Under the pieces are notes generated by a model that saw only the letters and a list, made by a program, of their open reading frames with translations, was not told where the DNA came from and searched no databases. Positions 6,738 to 11,053 of a stretch of DNA of 11,053 nt are shown piece after piece. Location: contig JAUVJM010000037.1 in assembly GCA_030596585.1 (NCBI GenBank), forward strand, positions 1 through 11,053, given 5' to 3'. The translations under genes were made by a program, and so were the position numbers. Within the stretch, counting starts at the first letter, position 1; every line of letters starts with the position of its first letter. Origin of the DNA: a bacterium. Its GTDB lineage: Bacteria > NPL-UPA2 > JAUVJM01.

Positions 6738-6785
6738 GTAGTTGCAAAGTTTACTTTGCATTAGCAGAGCAAGCTCTGCGACTAC
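6738..6785. repeat. REP/BIME-like GTAG...CTAC double hairpin, copy B
   Basis: Starts GTAGT and ends ACTAC, again exactly 48 bases. The inner hairpins are TGCAAAG-TTTA-CTTTGCA (6743-6760) and GCAGAGC-AA-GCTCTGC (6764-6779). The first loop, TTTA, is identical to that of copy A although the stem sequence differs. The 13-base inverted ends around copy A are absent here, so the 48-base core looks like an independent unit. It lies in the leader of the GAF-ANTAR gene. Confidence 0.75.
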
Positions 6786-6800
6786 GATTCACTTTGCCAT

Positions 6801-6829
6801 CTTATATCATATTCCGGCGGCAATAGGAA
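6801..6829 (-). promoter_or_regulatory. Possible sigma-70-type promoter for the GAF-ANTAR gene
   Basis: On the minus strand, TATAAG (6801-6806) is five of six to the -10 consensus. It sits 17 bases from TTCCTA (6824-6829), a poor -35. An overlapping TATGAT (6806-6811) is an alternative -10. A transcript from here would carry REP-like copy B in its untranslated leader. The evidence is weak and based only on consensus. Confidence 0.25.
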
Positions 6830-6833
6830 GGGG

Positions 6834-6860
6834 AAAATGGGGCAACCCCTACGGCGGGGT
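6834..6860 (-). terminator. Two mutually exclusive small hairpins after gltB3, possible weak terminator
   Basis: On the minus strand, ACCCC-GCCGTA-GGGGT (6860-6845) can form a 5-bp stem that touches the gltB3 stop codon. The same GGGG can instead pair with CCCC in GGGGTTGCCCC (6849-6839), which is followed by ATTTTCC. The second form has a short stem and a poor U-tract, so termination would be inefficient. The overlap of the two hairpins is plain in the sequence; any regulatory switching is speculation. Confidence 0.3.
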
Positions 6861-7609
6861 CAGTAGGCATACAGCTTCCCGTATGGTCTGTGTGAAGAGG
6901 GAGATAGTTTTATAAAGCTGCTATCCATAATCTCCCCGAAATCCAGTGAAAAACAAGTGCAGTAGTCTTTTAGATATTCTTCCAATGTCTTCTCATCCTC
7001 TCTGCCTGAATTAGATTTCTCCACTTCCTTCCCCAGCTGGTAATCCTTTATACTGCCACGTACGTACATCGTCCCGCCGTGCATACCGGTGCCTGTGTAA
7101 TTACCAATGACAGGCGCATCTTTCCCGCTGTCAAGCCCCAAAACGACAATCAGACCGCCGGCCATATACTCGCCGAGGAAGTCTCCAACAGTTCCGCCGA
7201 CAATGATTACGGGATAGAGGTGCTCGTAGGCTTTCATATGTATTCCGACACGATAACCTGCATCACCCCTGACATAAATCCTGCCGCCGCGCATGGAATG
7301 ACCGACTATATCCCCGGCATTACCATGAATTATGACCTTACCTGCACTCATAGTATTACCGATTCCGTCCTGAGCACCGGAATTGACGATGATGGTGGGT
7401 CCCATATGCGGCATCCCCATAAAAGCGGCTAAGTCGTTTCCTGCAGTACCGTTGACAACAATCTTGATATTATCTTCTGTGAGTCCGTCTCCGATATAGC
7501 GCTGACCGTTGACATTGTCCAGGATAAATTCTCTCTCTCCACTATTTGCGGCTTGATGGATTTTCTCGCTCAAGTCTCTGTAGTGCAGACCTTTGGCATC
7601 TATTCTCAA
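6860..7609 (-). CDS. Glutamate synthase GXGXG (alpha C-terminal) subunit GltB3
   Basis: This 249-residue protein corresponds to the C-terminal right-handed beta-helix domain of the large bacterial glutamate synthase subunit, here a free-standing polypeptide as in archaeal-type enzymes. The repeating glycine pattern is clear: VNGTAGNDLAAFM, NSGAQDGIGNTMSAGKVIIHGNAGDIVGHSMRGG, RGDAGYRVGIHM, GGTVGDFLGEYMAGG and NYTGTGMHGGTMYVRG. In the fused enzyme this domain is structural, supporting the communication between the amidotransferase and FMN sites. The charged segment near 195-215 and the Cys-containing tail are less typical. Its ATG overlaps the oxidoreductase stop by four bases (ATGA), so it belongs to the same operon, of which it is the last gene. 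Similar domains occur in formylmethanofuran dehydrogenase subunit C, but the neighbours favour glutamate synthase. Confidence 0.92.
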   Translation of the reverse strand: MRIDAKGLHYRDLSEKIHQAANSGEREFILDNVNGQRYIGDGLTEDNIKIVVNGTAGNDLAAFMGMPHMGPTIIVNSGAQDGIGNTMSAGKVIIHGNAGDIVGHSMRGGRIYVRGDAGYRVGIHMKAYEHLYPVIIVGGTVGDFLGEYMAGGLIVVLGLDSGKDAPVIGNYTGTGMHGGTMYVRGSIKDYQLGKEVEKSNSGREDEKTLEEYLKDYCTCFSLDFGEIMDSSFIKLSPSSHRPYGKLYAY

Positions 7610-8895
7610 AATACGCCTCCGTTCCCTGTCACCAGGTGCTTTCTGTACTCTTCCGGCAGGCTGATTAACCCGAAATCCTCTCCCAGGAGTTGTTCCCTGA
7701 AATTTGTTGTATCTACTCTGTCTTTGATAAGACCCGTGTAGATTCCCGATCGCTCTATGTTACCCACGAGAATGGCACCGACTATACGGTTGTTCTTCAG
7801 GACAATTTTCCTGTATGTGTTCTTCTCGGCGTCGAAGCGCTGCAAGACCTGATAATCTTTTTCCTCCACAGCCGTCTGTCCCATGGAAATGGTCGGAATA
7901 CCGCACAGCTCTACGGAATTCATAGCAAAACTCCCACGATATTCCTTTTTAGACCCTGCCATGTTGAAACCTGCAATCTTTCCCTGCCTTACCGCTGCCG
8001 GCCAGATGGGAATGGGGTGATTTGCGCCCGAAAGGAAATCCTTTGCTTCGCAACAATCGCCGGCGGCATATACGTCTTTAACGTTTGTCTGCATGAATTC
8101 GTCTGCTAATATTCCCCTGTTTGTTTTTACCGGCGTTTCGTTTACGAGTTCAATGTTGGATTTTACACCGATTGCAATAATAGCCAGACCTGCCGGGATC
8201 TTTTGTCCGTTTTTCAGAATAACCTGCTCTATCTTGTTCTCCCCCTCTATCGCCGTGATAGTATTGCCGGTAAATAGTCCGCAGCCTCTTTTCTCCAGAG
8301 CAGTTCGCATTATGCTTGATGTTTTCTCATCAAAAGTAGTGGACAGGATTCTGCCGCTCATTTCGACAATAGTTACCTCCATTTTCAGCTCAAGCAGAGC
8401 TTCTGTTGCTTTCAACCCGATTAATCCTGCTCCCAGTACAACTGCTTTCTTAACCTTGTGGTTGTTGATATGTTCTTCTATTTTCAGGGCGTCGGCCAGA
8501 GTTGTGAAAGTAAATACTCCGTCAAGGTTGGACCCTTTTATCTTGGGGACGATAGGCGTCCCACCGGCAGCAAGAAGCAATTTATCAAAAGGAACCTTTT
8601 GCCCGCCGGATAGGATGACACATTTGTCCTCAGTGACCAATTTTTCGGCCTTCGCGCCCAGAATCAACTCCACATCGTTGTCCTTGTAGAACTCTCTTTT
8701 GCGGTAGGGCATATCGTTAAGTGTTACCTTTTTGGCTAATAGATAGGATATCAGGGGGCGTGAATAATTGAAGTAAGTCTCCTCTGATATAACTGTGATT
8801 TTGCCTTTTTCATCACACTGGCGAATTGCCTCGATTGCCGCCGTGCCGCCAGCCGAATTGCCGACGATAACGTATCTTATGTTATCAGAGCTCAT
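7606..8895 (-). CDS. FAD-dependent NAD(P)-disulfide-type oxidoreductase of the glutamate synthase operon
   Basis: A 429-residue two-dinucleotide-domain flavoprotein. YVIVGNSAGGTAAIEAIR (about 8-25) is the FAD-binding Rossmann loop, VVLGAGLIGLKATEAL (near residue 152) the NAD(P)-binding loop, and DVYAAGDCCEA (near 280) the second FAD motif. FNYSRPLISYLL resembles the NADH-rubredoxin and nitrite reductase-like branch; no redox-active CxxxxC pair is seen near the first motif. It probably passes electrons between NAD(P)H and the polyferredoxin encoded just upstream for glutamate synthesis, an inference from position. I chose the ATG at 8895 because it overlaps the ferredoxin stop as ATGA and gives the normal MSSDNIRYVIVG start. 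Longer in-frame starts would extend 24 residues into the ferredoxin gene. The pyridine nucleotide used cannot be told. Confidence 0.9.
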   Translation of the reverse strand: MSSDNIRYVIVGNSAGGTAAIEAIRQCDEKGKITVISEETYFNYSRPLISYLLAKKVTLNDMPYRKREFYKDNDVELILGAKAEKLVTEDKCVILSGGQKVPFDKLLLAAGGTPIVPKIKGSNLDGVFTFTTLADALKIEEHINNHKVKKAVVLGAGLIGLKATEALLELKMEVTIVEMSGRILSTTFDEKTSSIMRTALEKRGCGLFTGNTITAIEGENKIEQVILKNGQKIPAGLAIIAIGVKSNIELVNETPVKTNRGILADEFMQTNVKDVYAAGDCCEAKDFLSGANHPIPIWPAAVRQGKIAGFNMAGSKKEYRGSFAMNSVELCGIPTISMGQTAVEEKDYQVLQRFDAEKNTYRKIVLKNNRIVGAILVGNIERSGIYTGLIKDRVDTTNFREQLLGEDFGLISLPEEYRKHLVTGNGGVF

Positions 8896-9353
8896 TCTAT
8901 TTCCTCGCAGACAATTGCTTCGTTGGGACAGTTTTTCACGCAAACGGGGGTTTCTTCCCCGATACACAGGTCACACTTAGAGACAATTTTTGTTTGTTCC
9001 CTGTCCGCTGTTTCTTGCCCTCTCGCTATGACTCCAAACGGGCAAACCATGATACACATCCAGCAGCCAACGCACTTTTCCTCATCACATAATACCGCGC
9101 CCGTTTTTTTGTCACGATACATAGCTCCGGTGGGGCAGGCTTCCAGGCAGGGAGCTTCTTCGCAGTGCCGGCACTGGAGAGCGAAAGACAAATATCCCTT
9201 TTCCTCAACAATGACTCTCGGGACCGGTTTTGGCTCTTTCCCCTTATAGACTTTGATTATGTCTTTTGACTTTGAATGTTGTACGAGACAATGCACCTCG
9301 CAGAGCCTGCATCCCATACAATACTCCTCACGTATATAGATTCTTTTCACCAC
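8892..9353 (-). CDS. Four-cluster [4Fe-4S] polyferredoxin subunit
   Basis: The 153-residue protein has 16 cysteines in four groups: C12/15/18/22, C61/64/69/73, C94/97/100/104 and C127/130/138/142. This is the pattern of the HycB/CooF/DmsB electron-transfer subunits, each expected to hold four [4Fe-4S] clusters. There is no signal peptide or membrane segment, so it is cytoplasmic. Lying between GltB2 and the flavoprotein, it is the likely electron conduit from NAD(P)H or ferredoxin to the FMN site. It starts with GTG in the overlap GTGGTGA with the gltB2 stop (7 bases), behind GGAG four bases upstream. A second GTG three bases later is equally possible. It is not a classic GltD, which would be one fused chain. 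Confidence 0.93.
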   Translation of the reverse strand: MVKRIYIREEYCMGCRLCEVHCLVQHSKSKDIIKVYKGKEPKPVPRVIVEEKGYLSFALQCRHCEEAPCLEACPTGAMYRDKKTGAVLCDEEKCVGCWMCIMVCPFGVIARGQETADREQTKIVSKCDLCIGEETPVCVKNCPNEAIVCEEIE

Positions 9354-10903
9354 GCTTCTCCTGCCGGTTTTATCCCGAGCAATTTGAGTTCGGTATCGGA
9401 CAATCCCACTCCTCTCAGTTGTTCTCTGTTACCTCTCAGGCTCTCAATTGCATTTATGCCCATTCCGCCAAGCATCTCTTTTATCTCGAGGTTCCATGCG
9501 CGCAGCAGTTTTGTGAGTCTCCTGGCTCCGATATCTGGATTCAGCCTCTTGGTCAGATACGGGTCCTGAGTGGCGATACCCCAGTTGCATTTCCCCGTAT
9601 AGCATCTCTGGCAAAGGTTGCAGCCCATGGCTATCAGAGCGGCGGTGCCTATGTATACGGCATCTGCTCCCAGGGCAACGGCTTTTATGACGTCGGAGCT
9701 GGACCTTATGCCTCCGGCGGCAATCAGAGACGCCTGATTTCTGATACCCTCTTCTCTCAGCCGGTTATCCACTGCTGCAATTGCCAGCTCAATCGGTATT
9801 CCCACATTATCTCTTATTACTGCGGGAGCGGCTCCTGTTCCTCCTCGCAGACCATCTATAGCCACGAAATCTGCTCCCGCTCGGACTATTCCCGATGCGA
9901 TTGGAGCAACGTTATGCACAGCGGCTATTTTTACTCCTACCGGCTTTTTGTACCGGACAGCTTCCTTTAAAGCATAAACCAGTTGTTTTAAATCTTCTAT
10001 GGAGTAGATATCGTGATGGGGTGCCGGGGATAGCGCATCAGTGCCTTCAGGTATCATCCTGGTCCGGCTGATTTCAGTGGAAACTTTTTCCCCCGGCAGG
10101 TGTCCGCCGATACCCGGCTTTGCACCCTGCCCAATCTTTATCTCAATAGCGGCAGCCGTTTCCAGGTACTCTTTGTGTACCCCGAATCTGCCTGAGGCTA
10201 CCTGGACAATTGTATTCGAGCTGTACCCGTAAAGCTCTCTGTGCAGTCCCCCCTCTCCCGTATTATAGAAAGTGCCGCATTCAGATGCCGCTCTTGCTAA
10301 GGATTTACAGGCATTAAGGCTTATGGAACCGTAGCTCATGGCACTAAACATCACCGGTATTTCCAGTTTGAGCTGCGGGCTTAGTTTAGTTGATAGTGCA
10401 TAGTCTATGGTTGATTGATTCTTGTTCTTGCCTGCAGACCGTGAAGTGTCAACCATCAACTGTATCTTATCCGGTTTTCTCCCTATGTAGGTACGCAGTT
10501 CCATAGGCTCCCTCAGCGGGTCAATTGATGGATTGGTAACCTGTGCCGCATTAAGCAGGATGTGGTCCCAATATATGGGATGGGGTCTGTCGCTGCCCAT
10601 CGCGCTAAGGAGAATCCCCCCGGTTTCTGCCTGCTTTGTAATATTCCTTATTACCCGGGCCTCCCAGTTGGCGTTTAATTTAAACTGAGACGGGTTGCGT
10701 TTAATGGTAAGGGCGCTGGTAGGGCAGATAGTCTCGCAAAAGTGGCAGCCCACGCAGTTGCTGTTTGTAGAGGAGACAAGGTCAGTTTCAGGATCGTAGC
10801 TGTGCGCGTCGTTGGAACACATTCTGACACATGCCTGACACGCGATACATTTTTCCTTATCTCTTTCTATAACGAACTCTGCAGGTGTTGGACGTTTAGC
10901 CAT
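9347..10903 (-). CDS. Glutamate synthase, ferredoxin-FMN synthase subunit (archaeal-type GltB2)
   Basis: This 518-residue subunit makes glutamate from 2-oxoglutarate and ammonia delivered by the amidotransferase subunit. An N-terminal two-cluster ferredoxin domain shows C19/22/25/29 and C50/53/56/60. The FMN-binding TIM barrel (about 90-450) carries TGEGGLHRE, KIGQGAKPGIGGHLPG, PAPHHDIYSIEDL, VGVKIAAVHNVAPIASGI and DGLRGGTGAAP, all matching the glutamate synthase barrel. The Fe-S loop MGCNLCQRCYTGKCNWGIATQ-like segment has C428, C431, C434 and C439. The shape (ferredoxin fused to barrel, without amidotransferase or GXGXG domains) is that of the archaeal-type split enzyme. A GGAGG site lies about 10 bases upstream of the ATG, and the start overlaps the preceding gene by 8 bases. 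Confidence 0.95.
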   Translation of the reverse strand: MAKRPTPAEFVIERDKEKCIACQACVRMCSNDAHSYDPETDLVSSTNSNCVGCHFCETICPTSALTIKRNPSQFKLNANWEARVIRNITKQAETGGILLSAMGSDRPHPIYWDHILLNAAQVTNPSIDPLREPMELRTYIGRKPDKIQLMVDTSRSAGKNKNQSTIDYALSTKLSPQLKLEIPVMFSAMSYGSISLNACKSLARAASECGTFYNTGEGGLHRELYGYSSNTIVQVASGRFGVHKEYLETAAAIEIKIGQGAKPGIGGHLPGEKVSTEISRTRMIPEGTDALSPAPHHDIYSIEDLKQLVYALKEAVRYKKPVGVKIAAVHNVAPIASGIVRAGADFVAIDGLRGGTGAAPAVIRDNVGIPIELAIAAVDNRLREEGIRNQASLIAAGGIRSSSDVIKAVALGADAVYIGTAALIAMGCNLCQRCYTGKCNWGIATQDPYLTKRLNPDIGARRLTKLLRAWNLEIKEMLGGMGINAIESLRGNREQLRGVGLSDTELKLLGIKPAGEAW

Positions 10904-11053
10904 TACGATCTAACCTCCCTATAACTGGTTCCCCCGCACGTGGCATCCAGACTTTCTCCGGTGAAGGACAAACCTCTCGTATCGCTGATTCCTCAGAGGC
11001 TATGTAGAGCTTGTTTCCGGAAGTTGCTGCCACCAGTGGTCTCAGTTTAATCC
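10896..11053 (-). CDS. Class II glutamine amidotransferase subunit of glutamate synthase (GltB1), C-terminal 51 residues
   Basis: The minus-strand frame beginning at 11051 reads IKLRPLVAATSGNKLYIASE, then EESAIREVCPSPEKVWMPRAGEPVI to a TAA at 10896-10898. RPLVAA...LYIASEESAI followed by a P-AGEP-I segment is the end of the glutamate synthase amidotransferase domain, in which the residues before FMN-barrel fusion follow this pattern. The catalytic N-terminus lies outside the window. The stop codon sits inside the ATGGCTAA start of gltB2, an 8-base overlap, so this is the upstream partner in the operon. The family assignment relies on 51 residues plus the gene order. Confidence 0.8.
   Translation of the reverse strand, partial: IKLRPLVAATSGNKLYIASEESAIREVCPSPEKVWMPRAGEPVIGRLDRNG

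Noticed and set aside
6845..6860. Six-base-loop hairpin after gltB3 as an ANTAR RNA target
   Set aside because: On the minus strand the loop is GCCGTA. Position 4 is G as required, but position 1 is G, not A, and no second hexaloop hairpin of the same kind lies nearby.
8896..8967. Longer N-terminus for the FAD oxidoreductase
   Set aside because: The extra 24 residues would be read through the polyferredoxin gene, show no flavoprotein similarity, and the ATGA overlap at 8892-8895 gives a normal start.
9266..9970. 234-codon plus-strand open frame rich in Cys, Ser and Tyr
   Set aside because: It lies antisense to the C-terminal half of gltB2 and the 5' end of the polyferredoxin gene, has no recognisable domain, and its composition is that of a shadow frame.

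Overview
The window comes from a bacterial chromosome of moderate GC content. Every gene I can support lies on the minus strand. It carries two blocks of central nitrogen metabolism. The organism is probably an anaerobe: the glutamate synthase is the split, archaeal-type form, with its own polyferredoxin and a flavoprotein. The repeat types (GTAG-bounded double hairpins and degenerate heptanucleotide repeats) remind me of uncultivated Planctomycetota or Omnitrophota-like genomes. That placement is an impression, not something the sequence proves.

Read in the direction of transcription (high to low coordinates), block 1 is a glutamate synthase operon. It holds the C-terminal end of a class II glutamine amidotransferase subunit (GltB1, cut by the window edge), the ferredoxin-FMN synthase subunit (GltB2), a four-cluster polyferredoxin, an FAD/NAD(P) oxidoreductase, and the GXGXG beta-helix subunit (GltB3). 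Each gene overlaps the next by 4 to 8 bases, which suggests translational coupling. A 170-base gap with two alternative small hairpins and a possible promoter follows, then a GAF-ANTAR protein, predicted to be an RNA-binding antitermination regulator.

Block 2 lies beyond a 177-base gap filled by a MITE-like palindromic element. It holds guaA (GMP synthase), a gap made of phased heptad repeats, hisH-hisF (overlapping by 11 bases), glmS (12 bases further on), and the first half of a DUF1846 protein that runs off the window start.

Four different glutamine-amide-using enzymes sit in 11 kb: GltB1, GuaA, HisH and GlmS. The first two blocks of genes are separated by the ANTAR regulator. This makes the window look like a hub for distributing glutamine nitrogen to glutamate, GMP, the imidazole ring and amino sugars.

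The least conventional content is in the repeats. Two 48-base GTAG...CTAC double hairpins flank the ANTAR gene; they share an architecture but have different stem sequences. One is nested in a 117-base element with 13-base perfect inverted ends. A degenerate 7-base repeat appears in three places: as a long palindrome between guaA and hisH, at the start of guaA, and in frame inside hisH. No RNA genes, CRISPR array, transposase or integrase were seen. No gene-free stretch exceeds 300 bases.
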